DNA of 64,000 nucleotides from Nocardioides pocheonensis. Lineage in GTDB: Bacteria > Actinomycetota > Actinomycetes > Propionibacteriales > Nocardioidaceae. The first letter of the stretch is position 1; each line of letters begins with the position of its first letter. Positions 16,100 through 24,668 of this stretch are shown in pieces. The stretch spans positions 1 to 64,000 of the forward strand of contig NZ_RJSF01000005.1 in NCBI RefSeq assembly GCF_003725535.1, in the 5' to 3' direction. Below the pieces are notes generated by a model. It saw nothing but the letters and a program-made list of their open reading frames with translations, made no database searches and was not told the DNA's origin. The position numbers were made by a program, and so were the translations under genes.

Positions 16100-17026
16100 G
16101 TGGATCTGCAGCGACGCATCCTCGAACGTCGGGGCGAGTTCCTGCTCTTCGCGCTGACCCCGCCGCGGGAGGCGACGCCCGCGGTCAGGGTCCAGGAGAT
16201 TGCCGACGTCACGGCCAAGCGGCTCCAGGACCTGGACCTGGACGGCCTCGTGCTCTACGACATCGACGACGAGAGCGACCGCAACCCCGAGGAACGTCCG
16301 TTCCCGTTCCTGCCCACCATGGATCCGGCGGAGTACCTCTCCCGTCACCTCGAGGGCTGGAACATCCCCACTGTCGTCTACCGGGCGGTCGGGAAACATG
16401 CCGAGCCTGAGCTCAGGTCCTGGCTGAGCACCCAGGAGCCGGACCGTGTCCTGACCGTCTTCGTCGGAGCCTCCTCGCGCACCAAGCCGGTCGCGACGTC
16501 GTTGCGACGCGCCCAGGATCTGCGGGCCGAAGCGGCACCGGACCTCTTGCTCGGCGCCGTCGCGATCCCGGAGCGCCACACCCGCACCGGCGAGGAGCAC
16601 CTGCGGATGCTCGCCAAGCAGGCTGCCGGATGCTCGTTCTTCGTCACCCAGGTGGTGTACGACGTCAACGCGGCCAAGAACCTCGTCTCGGACTACCTCT
16701 ACGAGTGCGTGCAGCGCAGCGTCGACCCGGTGCCGATCGTCTTCACCTTCTCGGTGTGCGGGTCGATGAAGACCCTGGAGTTCCTGCAGTGGCTCGGCGT
16801 GGACGTGCCGCGCTGGATCCAGAACGAGCTCCGGCATGCCGAGGACACCCTGGAGGCCTCCTTCGACCAGGCCTTCGCGACCGCGCGCGAGCTGATCGCG
16901 TACTGCCGACGGGTCGGCGTCCCGTTCGGGATCAACGTGGAGAGCGTCTCCAACCGCCGCAGCGAGATCGAGTCGTCGGTGAACCTCGCCGCCCGTCTCC
17001 GGGACGAGCTGGACGGCTCTGCCTGA
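16100..17026 (+). CDS. Methylenetetrahydrofolate reductase-like protein
   Basis: A 308-residue protein with the TIM-barrel pattern of the MTHFR superfamily. The N-terminal strand is EFLLFALTPPRE (the usual position of the catalytic Glu in FEFFPPK-like motifs is altered to LTPPRE), then VLTVFVGASSR, then the diagnostic HLRMLAKQAAGCSFFVTQVVYD at ~175-196, which binds the flavin in true MTHFRs. It is related to actinobacterial MTHFR-like proteins whose reaction is unproven; lack of the normal Glu motif argues against canonical folate reduction. TAGGGT six bases before the GTG at 16100 indicates its own leaderless promoter, 23 bases after the DinB stop. Confidence 0.75.
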   Translation: MDLQRRILERRGEFLLFALTPPREATPAVRVQEIADVTAKRLQDLDLDGLVLYDIDDESDRNPEERPFPFLPTMDPAEYLSRHLEGWNIPTVVYRAVGKHAEPELRSWLSTQEPDRVLTVFVGASSRTKPVATSLRRAQDLRAEAAPDLLLGAVAIPERHTRTGEEHLRMLAKQAAGCSFFVTQVVYDVNAAKNLVSDYLYECVQRSVDPVPIVFTFSVCGSMKTLEFLQWLGVDVPRWIQNELRHAEDTLEASFDQAFATARELIAYCRRVGVPFGINVESVSNRRSEIESSVNLAARLRDELDGSA

Positions 17027-17046
17027 CGAGATGGGCCTCGAGCCGG

Positions 17047-17451
17047 CTAGGCCTTCTGGATGCGGATCCCGATCGACGCCTCGGACCCCCGGAGTCGGCT
17101 GAACAGGGTGCCGATGGTGCCCTGCACCCGGTACTTCCGGTTGACGATGCGTCGTACGCGCGGACTGTCGGCATGGTCGAGCACCTCGGCCCTGCCGTTG
17201 ACCAGCGGGGCGCCGGCCTTGACGCGGCCGCGGACGTCACAGGGTTGGAGCGTGACGGCGGGGTTGTTCCGGATGCGCGTGACCTTGAAGGCATCGGTGT
17301 CCGAGAAGAAGTACAGGTCGTCGCCGTCGGGAGCGATCCATACCGGCGTGGACACGGGCGTGCCGTTCTTGCGGTAGCTGGTGAACGAGACGTACGACGC
17401 GCGCCCGACCTGCTCCCAGGCCCGGTCGTCGGGCTGTGCCGATGCGGACAC
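17047..17451 (-). CDS. PPOX-class F420-dependent oxidoreductase-like protein
   Basis: A 134-residue split-beta-barrel flavin/deazaflavin protein. Seen: GRASYVSFTSYRKNGTPVSTPVW near the N-terminus (read in parts), YFFSDTDAFKVTRIRNNPAVTLQPCDVRGRV (in parts), and a C-terminal helical region with RKYRVQGTIGTLFSRLRG. This is the pattern of short F420-binding PPOX proteins (related to Rv-type F420 quinone/biliverdin reductases). The start at the GTG at 17451 is chosen because GAGGAG lies 4 bases upstream; the open frame continues to 17682 without family similarity. It is convergent with the MTHFR-like gene. Confidence 0.82.
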   Translation of the reverse strand: MSASAQPDDRAWEQVGRASYVSFTSYRKNGTPVSTPVWIAPDGDDLYFFSDTDAFKVTRIRNNPAVTLQPCDVRGRVKAGAPLVNGRAEVLDHADSPRVRRIVNRKYRVQGTIGTLFSRLRGSEASIGIRIQKA

Positions 17452-17548
17452 GCTGCTCCTCGGTGCCGTGAGTGGCGCCTCCCTGATCACCAGGGAGGAA
17501 GGTGGTGGCCACGCAGTTTCCCACACAGGCACTGCGCGGTCCCGCCGG

Positions 17549-18166
17549 CTACACGTGATTCGGCGCGTACGTCGGACGCCCGGCCGGCCGGTACACCTGG
17601 ACCGACACGCCCTTCGAGTCGGCGTGCGAGCTGACGAGCTCCAGCGCGACGTCCGGGCCGGCATCGGGGAACAGCCGAACACCCTGGCCGAGGATGACAG
17701 GAACGACGAGCAGGGTGAGCTCGTCGACCAGGTCGTGCGCCAGCAGCCAGCGGATCAGGCCACCGCTGCCGTGCACCTGCAGCTCGCCCGACGCCGTGGC
17801 CTTCAGGTCCCTGATCGCAGCAGCAAGGTCCGCGCCGAGGACGGTGGTGTCTGCCCATTGCGGGTCGGTGAGCGTGGTCGACGCGACGTACTTGGGCGTG
17901 CTGTTCAACGCGACGCCGATCGGGTGGCCGCGCATCTCCTCGCGTCGTCCCCACGTCTCGGCGAACATCTCGTAGGTACGCCGGCCGAACAGGAACGCGT
18001 CGGCGCGCTGGTAGGTCTCGGTGATCAACGTGGAGGTCTCGTCGTCGAACCTCCCCATGGCCCACCCGGCGCGGTCGAAGCCACCCCGGCGCTCCTCCTC
18101 GGTGGCGTGGCCGTTCCCCTGCATCACACCATCCACGGTGACCTGCGTCATCGTCGTCAGCCGCAT
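17549..18166 (-). CDS. Dihydrofolate reductase-family (RibD C-terminal-like) protein
   Basis: A 205-residue protein of the DHFR/RibD_C fold: MTQVTVDGVMQG at the N-terminus, FLFGRRTYEMFAE (~60-75), SGGLIRWLLAHDLVDELTLLVVPVILGQGVRLF (in parts, ~125-160), which is typical of the actinobacterial YyaP/YwjB-like group. It probably binds NADPH; true dihydrofolate reduction is doubtful since folate-site residues are not conserved in this group. GGGAG lies 7 bases before the ATG at 18166. Much of the apparent open frame continuing upstream to 21865 on this strand is shadow of the ABC transporter gene. Confidence 0.88.
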   Translation of the reverse strand: MRLTTMTQVTVDGVMQGNGHATEEERRGGFDRAGWAMGRFDDETSTLITETYQRADAFLFGRRTYEMFAETWGRREEMRGHPIGVALNSTPKYVASTTLTDPQWADTTVLGADLAAAIRDLKATASGELQVHGSGGLIRWLLAHDLVDELTLLVVPVILGQGVRLFPDAGPDVALELVSSHADSKGVSVQVYRPAGRPTYAPNHV

Positions 18167-18304
18167 GGTGCAGCTCCCTTCACCTCGTGGGCCCTGGTGG
18201 CCCCTCACCTGCTCCACGAACGGCCCGGCCCCGATACGACAACCCTGGACGGGCCGGAAAACCAGGAGAGAACCGTCGGCGGCCCGCATAACGTGGTCGG
18301 GGCC

Positions 18305-21300
18305 ATGACACTCACCACGGCTCGGGCCGACATCACCGACCAGCAGCGCGCGACGCTGCCGGTCGTCGATCCGTCCCGCCGCGTCGACCTGCGCCGGCTG
18401 AGCAGTCCGGTCGCAGCCGCTGCCCTCGCCGCCTCCGCGGTCGGCGCGGTCGGGATGACGCTCGGCACCGTCGTGGCCGGGCGGCTCGCGGAGCACCCGT
18501 CCCGCAGCCTGGTCTGGCTGCTGGCTGCCTGCCTCGTCGGTGCGGCCGTCGTGGACACCGCCGGCAAGATCGCCTGGGTCGGCCGCTCCGATCGCGCCGA
18601 AGGCCGCCTGCGCGAGGACCTGCTCCGGGCCGCCCTGCGCCAGCCACTGTCCGCGCTGAACGAGCAGGCCGTCGGCGAGGTCCTCGACCGGGTCGACGAC
18701 GACACCCACGAGGTCGGCAACCTCGTCCGGTGGCAGATCTGGATGCTCGCGCGCACCCTCTTCGGCACCGTGCCGATGTGGCTCGTCGCCGGCCTGACCT
18801 GGTGGCCGTCCTTCGTGCTCTTCCCGGTGCTCGCGGCCCTCACCTGGCTCGCCATCCGGTCGCTGCTCGGTGAGATCTCGCGGCGGAAGGTCGTCGAGGA
18901 GATGGCGTGGACCGACCACGCCGCCGTGCTCGAGGAGGGGATCGCCGGGCGCGACGACCTGCGCACCAGCCTCGGCCAGGCCCACGTCGTACGCCGGGTC
19001 GCCCGGCTCTCCGCCGACGTGCACGCGAAGTTCAAGGCCGTCGTCGACATCGAGAGCCGACTGGTACGCCGCGCCGGCGTCATGCTGCACGCCCTGCTCG
19101 CGGGCATCGCGGTCGCCGGGGTGGTCCTCGCCTCCCGCGACCACCTCTCGGTCGCCCAGCTGGTGACACTGTTCCTGGTCACCTCGACGTTCGTCGGCCA
19201 GATCGCGATGGTGACCTACCACCTGCCGGACCTGCAGGCCGGCCTCGGCGCCGTCATCCGGCTGCGGCAGATGCTGGCCATGCCGCCCGAGCCAGAGGGC
19301 GGGAACACGCTCCCGGACGGGCCGCTCGACCTCGAGCTGCGTCACCTCGACTTCGCCTACGCCGAGGGCACCTTCGCGCTGGAGGGCATCGACCTGAGGG
19401 TCCCCGCGGGTCAGACCGTCGCCCTGGTCGGCCGCACCGGCTCCGGCAAGTCGACGCTGGCGGCGCTCATCTCGCGCGCCATGGAACCGCCGCGCGGCAC
19501 GGTCTTCCTGGGCGGGGCCGACGTCCGCGACCTGGACCTCCAGCGGCTGCGGCGTGCGGTCGGCGTGGTCACGCAGCGCACCGAGATCCTCGCCGGCACG
19601 CTGTCCGAGAACATCACGCTCTTCGGCGACCTGCCCCGGAGCAAGGTGGAGGCGGCGGTGGTCGAGCTGGGCCTGGACGGCTGGATCGCGGGTCTGCCGG
19701 ACGGCCTCGACACCCTCCTCGGTCCGGGCGGCACGTCGCTCTCGGCCGGGGAGGAACAGCTCGTCGCCTTCGCCCGGCTGCTGGTGCGCGACGTCCGCGT
19801 GGTCGTCCTCGACGAGGCCACCGCGCGGATGGACCCGCTCACCGAGACCCGCGTCGTCGCCGCAGCCGATCGACTGCTCGCCGCCCGCACCGGCATCCTC
19901 GTCGCCCACCGACTGTCCACGATCGAGCGGGCGCCGCTGGTCGCGGTCCTCGACCACGGTCGCGTCGTCCAGCAGGGCACCCGCACCGAGCTCGCCGTCA
20001 CGCCCGGACCGTTCCGCGAGCTGCTCCGCGCCAGTCGCACCGACCACGGGCACGACACCGCCGCCGCGGACGGACTCGACGACCGGGGCACGGTCGCGGC
20101 CGAGCTCTCCGCCGCCGAGCCCGCGGAGCCCGAGCACCACGCCGTCGGTGGACGCCGGCGCTCCGGCCCGCCGCCCGAGCTCGCCGCCGTCGGCACCGGA
20201 CCGTCCCTCGCGCGCGGGATCGCGCACGCCCTCGCGGTGCGCCCGTGGTGGGGCGCACTGGGCGCGTTGATGTTCCTGCTCGCCTCCCTGACCGGGGCTC
20301 AAGGTGCCGTCACCGGCCTGCTCTGGGGACGCGTCGTCGAGGACCTCCGGCACGGCGGAAGCCCGACGTGGCTGACCGGCGCCGTCGTCGTGAGCATGCT
20401 CGCCGCCCCGGTCCTGCTGGCCAACGCGTTCTGGCGCTACCCCCGCTGGTGGGTCGAGGTGATGCTCCGGGCCCGGATGTCCGTCCTGCACGGACAGACC
20501 AGGCAGCGTCGGCTCGCGCGCACCCCACCGGGCGAGGTCGTCGCGCGCTCGATGGACGCCGACCGCTACGCCCGGTACGCCGACCGCTGGGTCGACTTCG
20601 TCAACGGCCTGATCATCGCCGGCATCACCGCGCTGCTCGCCGGCACGTGGCTGGCCGGCACGGTGCTTCTCGTGGTGATGGTCTCGTCGGCGCTCGCCTC
20701 GACGCTGGGCCGCCCGATCGCGGGTCGGTCGGCGGCCGCGTCGTCCGCTGCCCGGGCGCGGTTCGGCCGCGCCCTGGTCTCGGCGCTGGACTCGGCGCGC
20801 ACCGTGAAGCTCGCCGCGGCCATCCCGGAGGTGCACGCCCACCTGCGCCACGTCGACTCGGGCCGGGTCGCTGCTGCGGTGAAGGAGCACCGGGTGCAGG
20901 CGTTCCTGGACGGCGTACCCATGGTGATGGTGCAGAGCGGCGTCGTCGCGTCGTGGGCGATCTACTTCGAGGGCGGCTGGAGCCTGGCGATCGCCCTGCT
21001 CGTCGCCAACGCGGTCGCCGGATTCGACTGGTTCGGCCGGGTAGCCGGGATGGTGGTCACCGAGGCGCCCGGGACGCGGGCCTGGCAGAAGGAGACCAGC
21101 CGCTTCGCCGGCGGGGCCGACCTGATGGACCTTCCCCCCGGGGTGGACCTCGTCAGTGGCGCGGCTCCCGAGCCGGCGCCCGTACGGCGCGTGCCGCTCG
21201 AGCGCCTGGAGCTCGCCGGCTTCTCGGCGATCCACGACGACGGCACGATCGGCGTCAGCAACCTCGACCTCACCGTGAGGGCCGGCGAGCTCGTGCTCCT

Positions 21301-21877
21301 GGTCGGGCAGGTCGGCTCCGGCAAGTCGAGCCTGCTCTCGGCGCTCGCCGGGCTGATGGAGCACGCGGGCTCGCTGCGCTGGAACGGCCAAGAGGTCACC
21401 GACCCGCAGTCCTTCCTCCGGCCGGCGCAGGTCGCCCACGTCGCCCAGGTGCCTCGGGTGCTGTCCGGCAGCTTCTCCGACAACGTGCTGCTGGGTCACC
21501 GGCGGGCCTTCGACGACCCGGTCGCCGCCGCCCGGCTCGGACGCGACATCGAGGAGGCCGGCGGCAAGGACGCGCGGGTCGGTCACCGCGGCGTACGACT
21601 CTCGGGAGGGCAGGTCCAACGGCTCGCCCTGGCCCGGGCGCTGGCGACGGACGCCGAGCTGCTCCTGGCCGACGACGTGTCGAGCGCCCTCGACGCCAAC
21701 ACCGAGATCGAGCTCTGGGCCGCCCTGCGCGAGCGGCGCACGACCGTGATCGGTGCCACCGCCAAGCGCGCAGCCCTCGCCCAGGCCGACCAGGTCGTCG
21801 TCCTCGTCGACGGCGAGGTCGCCGCGGTCGGCGACTGGGACGAGCTCGCCCCGACGTGGCGCCACCTCGCAGGCTGA
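18305..21877 (+). CDS. Single-chain tandem ABC exporter (TMD-NBD-TMD-NBD)
   Basis: A 1190-residue protein holding two half-transporters. Half 1: membrane domain ~35-310; NBD1 with Walker A GRTGSGKS (~376), signature LSAGE (~479), Walker B VVVLDEAT (~500) and H-loop AHR (~534). Half 2: membrane domain ~635-930; NBD2 with Walker A GQVGSGKSS (~1001), signature LSGGQ (~1099), Walker B LLLADD (~1120) where the catalytic Glu is Asp, and GATAKR (~1150) where the H-loop His is missing. So one composite site (NBD1 Walker plus NBD2 LSGGQ) is intact and the other is degenerate, as in heterodimeric exporters of drugs or lipids. ATG at 18305; the open frame upstream is not homologous. The substrate is unknown. 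Confidence 0.9.
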   Translation: MTLTTARADITDQQRATLPVVDPSRRVDLRRLSSPVAAAALAASAVGAVGMTLGTVVAGRLAEHPSRSLVWLLAACLVGAAVVDTAGKIAWVGRSDRAEGRLREDLLRAALRQPLSALNEQAVGEVLDRVDDDTHEVGNLVRWQIWMLARTLFGTVPMWLVAGLTWWPSFVLFPVLAALTWLAIRSLLGEISRRKVVEEMAWTDHAAVLEEGIAGRDDLRTSLGQAHVVRRVARLSADVHAKFKAVVDIESRLVRRAGVMLHALLAGIAVAGVVLASRDHLSVAQLVTLFLVTSTFVGQIAMVTYHLPDLQAGLGAVIRLRQMLAMPPEPEGGNTLPDGPLDLELRHLDFAYAEGTFALEGIDLRVPAGQTVALVGRTGSGKSTLAALISRAMEPPRGTVFLGGADVRDLDLQRLRRAVGVVTQRTEILAGTLSENITLFGDLPRSKVEAAVVELGLDGWIAGLPDGLDTLLGPGGTSLSAGEEQLVAFARLLVRDVRVVVLDEATARMDPLTETRVVAAADRLLAARTGILVAHRLSTIERAPLVAVLDHGRVVQQGTRTELAVTPGPFRELLRASRTDHGHDTAAADGLDDRGTVAAELSAAEPAEPEHHAVGGRRRSGPPPELAAVGTGPSLARGIAHALAVRPWWGALGALMFLLASLTGAQGAVTGLLWGRVVEDLRHGGSPTWLTGAVVVSMLAAPVLLANAFWRYPRWWVEVMLRARMSVLHGQTRQRRLARTPPGEVVARSMDADRYARYADRWVDFVNGLIIAGITALLAGTWLAGTVLLVVMVSSALASTLGRPIAGRSAAASSAARARFGRALVSALDSARTVKLAAAIPEVHAHLRHVDSGRVAAAVKEHRVQAFLDGVPMVMVQSGVVASWAIYFEGGWSLAIALLVANAVAGFDWFGRVAGMVVTEAPGTRAWQKETSRFAGGADLMDLPPGVDLVSGAAPEPAPVRRVPLERLELAGFSAIHDDGTIGVSNLDLTVRAGELVLLVGQVGSGKSSLLSALAGLMEHAGSLRWNGQEVTDPQSFLRPAQVAHVAQVPRVLSGSFSDNVLLGHRRAFDDPVAAARLGRDIEEAGGKDARVGHRGVRLSGGQVQRLALARALATDAELLLADDVSSALDANTEIELWAALRERRTTVIGATAKRAALAQADQVVVLVDGEVAAVGDWDELAPTWRHLAG

Positions 21878-21996
21878 CGACCCGCGCGGGCTGTTGTCAT
21901 TCGACGGATCTCCTGCCGAAGTGAGCAGCGGCCCCGACGTTCGGAGTCTTCAGCCGATCGCCGCCTCCCCGGCTGCCACGGTGCCATCATGAGCGC

Positions 21997-23553
21997 GTGT
22001 CCAACACGGCCCAGCCGGTGCGGTTGTCCGAGCTCGTGGCGACCCTGTCCCTGGTCTCGGACCTCGGCATGGGGCGGCCGATGGAGCGCGTGCTCAGGCA
22101 GACCCTGATCGCGCTCCGGCTGGCCGACGCCGCAGGTGTCGAGGCCGAGAACCGGGCCGCGGCGTACTACACGTCGCTGCTCACGTGGGTCGGGTGTGCG
22201 GCCGACACCAGCGAGGTCGCCGCGCTCTTCGGCGACGAGACCGCTCTGTACGCCGACACCCACGACGGGGACCTCGGCGGCATGACCATGGCGCTGTTCG
22301 TGCTGCGCCACCTCGGCGGAGGGTCGTCGCGGCTGCACCGGCTCGGCATGATGGGCGGCTTCCTCGCCACCGCCGGCCGCTCGGTCCAGCGGGTGATGCA
22401 GAACCACTGCCTGGCGGCGAGCGACCTGGCCGGCCGGCTCGACCTCGGCGACGAGGTGAGCCGCCCGCTGCTGCAGGCCTTCGAGCGCTGGGACGGGCGC
22501 GGGGTGCCGGGCCGGGAGGGCGCCCTCGACCTCGCGCCGGCGATCCGGGTCGTGCACCTGGCCGACGTCGTCGAGGCGTTCTTCGACACCGGCGGGAAGG
22601 CGGCCGCGGTGCAGGTCGCGCAGGAGCGCCGCGGCACGCAGTTCGACCCGGCGCTCGTCGACGCGTTCCTCGCCCGTGCGGACGAAGTGCTCGCGGGCAT
22701 CGGCGACGTGCAGGTGTGGGACGAGGTGATCGCGCTGGACCCGCGGCTGGGCGCGACGCTGACCGAGGCCGAGCTCGATCGCGCCCTCGAGGCCTTCGCG
22801 GACTTCGCGGACCTCAAGACGCCGTACCGGACCGGCCACTCGCGCGGCGTCGCCGCCTGGGCAACCCGCATCGCGGGCCGGCTGGGACTGTCGGACGCCG
22901 ACACGACCCTGGTACGTCGAGCCGCGCTGGTGCACGACCTCGGCGTGATCGGCGTCCCGAGCCCGGTCTGGAACCAGCCGCGGTGGTCGGTCAGCGAGCG
23001 CGAGCGGGCGCGCACGCACCCGTACCTCACCGAGCGGATGCTCTCCCGGGTGCCCGGGCTCGAGGCGGTCGCCCGCACCGCCAGCCTCCACCACGAGCGT
23101 CTCGACGGCTCCGGCTACCCGCACGGGCTGGGACGGGACGCGCTGCCGCTGCCTGCCCGGGTCGTCGCCGTCGCCGACGCCTACCAGTCGCTGCTCGACG
23201 CCGACCCCCGGGAGCCGGCGCTCGACCCCGACCAGGCGGCCCTCCGGCTGCGCGAGCAGGCCCGGGCCGGTGAGCTCGACGCAGACGCGGTCAACGCGCT
23301 GCTCGCGAGCAACGGCCGCAGGGCACGCAAGCGCGAGGTGACGCCCGGCGGTCTCACCGACCGCGAGGTCGAGGTGCTGATCGAGCTGGCCCGCGGGCTG
23401 TCGAACCCGCAGATCGCCGCCGCGCTGAGCGTCTCCCGCAAGACCGTGTCCACCCACCTCGAGCACATCTACGCCAAGCTCGGGGTCTCGACCCGGACCC
23501 AGGCCGCGCTCTTCGCGATGCAGCACGGGTTCGTCGGCGCTCCTCCCGACTGA
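21997..23553 (+). CDS. HD-GYP-type phosphohydrolase domain protein with C-terminal LuxR DNA-binding domain
   Basis: A 518-residue protein. The N-terminal half (~5-250) is a degenerate HD-like helical region (LHRLGMMGGFLATAGRSVQRVMQNHC in parts). The second half holds an HD-GYP-like domain with GHSRGVAAW, VHDLGVIGVP (~312-321), HPYLTERML, and HHERLDGSGYPHGL (~365-378), containing the HD pair and the GSGYP motif. Residues ~448-510 are a LuxR helix-turn-helix (LTDREVEVLIELARGLSNPQIAAAL in two parts). It would link a cyclic-nucleotide-type hydrolase or sensor directly to transcription. The GTG start at 21997 follows a 119-base gap. It precedes two small genes on the same strand that may be targets. 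Confidence 0.88.
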   Translation: MSNTAQPVRLSELVATLSLVSDLGMGRPMERVLRQTLIALRLADAAGVEAENRAAAYYTSLLTWVGCAADTSEVAALFGDETALYADTHDGDLGGMTMALFVLRHLGGGSSRLHRLGMMGGFLATAGRSVQRVMQNHCLAASDLAGRLDLGDEVSRPLLQAFERWDGRGVPGREGALDLAPAIRVVHLADVVEAFFDTGGKAAAVQVAQERRGTQFDPALVDAFLARADEVLAGIGDVQVWDEVIALDPRLGATLTEAELDRALEAFADFADLKTPYRTGHSRGVAAWATRIAGRLGLSDADTTLVRRAALVHDLGVIGVPSPVWNQPRWSVSERERARTHPYLTERMLSRVPGLEAVARTASLHHERLDGSGYPHGLGRDALPLPARVVAVADAYQSLLDADPREPALDPDQAALRLREQARAGELDADAVNALLASNGRRARKREVTPGGLTDREVEVLIELARGLSNPQIAAALSVSRKTVSTHLEHIYAKLGVSTRTQAALFAMQHGFVGAPPD

Positions 23554-23614
23554 CGCCGAAAGATCAGGCACCTGCCCGATCCGGCGCGGACCTGTCCGCG
23601 CCTAGAACTGTGCC

Positions 23615-24046
23615 ATGACCACCACAGCAGCCCCCGCCACCGGCGGGCCGGCGTCGCCGAGCTACACCGCCGCGGGCACCTTCCCCGAGCACCTGGTCCG
23701 CCGTGACTTCGCCGGCCTCGGCGACACGGTCGCCGAGACGGCGTACTTCCAGGCACTCGTCCCGCGCGGCCTGCGCGAGTGGACCGGCCCGGACGGCGTG
23801 CGCGAGGCGTTCACCGGCTGGTTCGGCGACCTCGACGACTTCGACGTGGTCGAGGCGGTCGTCGGCGGCGTCGGCGAGCGGCTGCACCTGCGCTGGCGCG
23901 CCCGCGCCCGCGGGGAGAAGCTCGACGGCGTGTGGTGCCTCGTCGAGCAGGAGATGTACGCCGACACCGACGACTCCGGCCGGCTCACCCGGCTGCGACT
24001 GCTCTGCTCCGGCTTCTGCCCCGAGCAGGCCCGATCCGGCGCGTGA
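23615..24046 (+). CDS. NTF2/SnoaL-like nuclear transport factor 2 family protein
   Basis: A 143-residue NTF2-like fold. The N-terminal 20 residues are a disordered Thr/Ala/Pro stretch. Then comes DFAGLGDTVAETAYFQALVPRGLREW (two parts), WTGPDGVREAFTGWFGDLDDFDVVEAVVGGVGERLHLRW (in parts), the typical lid helix and long curved strands. It ends CSGFCPEQA with two cysteines, possibly a metal or disulfide site. It lies 61 bases after the HD-GYP/LuxR gene and 26 bases before the DUF4242 gene, so a small regulon is plausible. The ligand is unknown. Confidence 0.8.
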   Translation: MTTTAAPATGGPASPSYTAAGTFPEHLVRRDFAGLGDTVAETAYFQALVPRGLREWTGPDGVREAFTGWFGDLDDFDVVEAVVGGVGERLHLRWRARARGEKLDGVWCLVEQEMYADTDDSGRLTRLRLLCSGFCPEQARSGA

Positions 24047-24072
24047 GCGCCGACCCCACGAAGGAGACCACG

Positions 24073-24324
24073 ATGGCACTGTTCATGGACGTCCACACGA
24101 TCGACGGCGGCGTCAGCCTCGACGACGTCGCCGGCGCGCACCTGGCGGACCTGGCCACCCAGGGCCAGCACGGCGTGCAGTACCTGCACTACTGGGTGAA
24201 CGAGGACCAGGGCAAGGTCTTCTGCCTGGTCGAGGCACCGACGGCCGACGCCGCCGCGACCGTGCACCGCGAGGCGCACGGACTCGTGGCGGACGAGATC
24301 TACCCCGTCGCCGAGGGCAGCTGA
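24073..24324 (+). CDS. DUF4242 (SCO4226-type nickel-binding) protein
   Basis: An 83-residue ferredoxin-like-fold protein of the DUF4242/SCO4226 family. Seen: MALFMDVHTIDGG, DVAGAHLADLATQGQHGVQYLHYWVNEDQGKVFCLVEAP (in parts) and VHREAHGLVADEIYPVAEG. Histidines and acidic residues (HTID, HYWVNED, HREAHG) match the positions used for Ni binding in the Streptomyces protein (family knowledge). AAGGAG lies 6 bases before the ATG at 24073. It is in the same orientation as the NTF2 gene, 26 bases after it; probably co-transcribed. The physiological metal and partner are not shown. Confidence 0.85.
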   Translation: MALFMDVHTIDGGVSLDDVAGAHLADLATQGQHGVQYLHYWVNEDQGKVFCLVEAPTADAAATVHREAHGLVADEIYPVAEGS

Positions 24325-24348
24325 GGCGCCGGGGCGTCGTTCGGCCCG

Positions 24349-24580
24349 TCACGCCGCCTCGGCGGCCGCCTTGATCCTGTGCAGGGTCGTGGTCATGCCA
24401 CGGTGCAGGTCGTCGTCGCGGTCCTTGCTCCCGGTCCACTTCATCGTCACCCAGGTCATGACGTGCCATCAGCCGCCAGGCAGCATCGAGGATCTCCCGC
24501 ACCGCGACACGACGCCGGCGGGTCAGCGCGAGCTTTCTTCGCGGCATGAGAGTGCACCTGCACGCGGCGGCGTGATCCAC
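24349..24580 (-). pseudogene. Decayed coding remnant (frameshifted)
   Basis: The minus strand holds two short, coding-like pieces in different frames. One runs from 24580 (MPRRKLALTRRRRVAVREIL, helix-like, reminiscent of a TetR N-terminus). The other ends at a TGA at 24349-24351 (MTWVTMKWTGSKDRDDDLHRG, then a C-terminal helix, reminiscent of SRPBCC-type ends). They overlap and neither is complete. This 344-base gap between genes therefore probably contains debris of one or two former genes. A weak hairpin (CCGGAC/GTCCGG, 24638-24661) follows the next minus-strand gene. Confidence 0.3.
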
Positions 24581-24668
24581 CTTGTCTGAGCGGATCGCGC
24601 TGATCCCGACGATTCGAGGCGGTCACCTGATGGTGTGCCGGACGTTCTCACGTGGGTCCGGCGCCCTC

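Noticed and set aside
17549-21865. A 1438-codon open frame on the minus strand
   Set aside because: Antisense to the ABC exporter with its Walker and signature motifs. Only the part 17549-18166 matches a known family.
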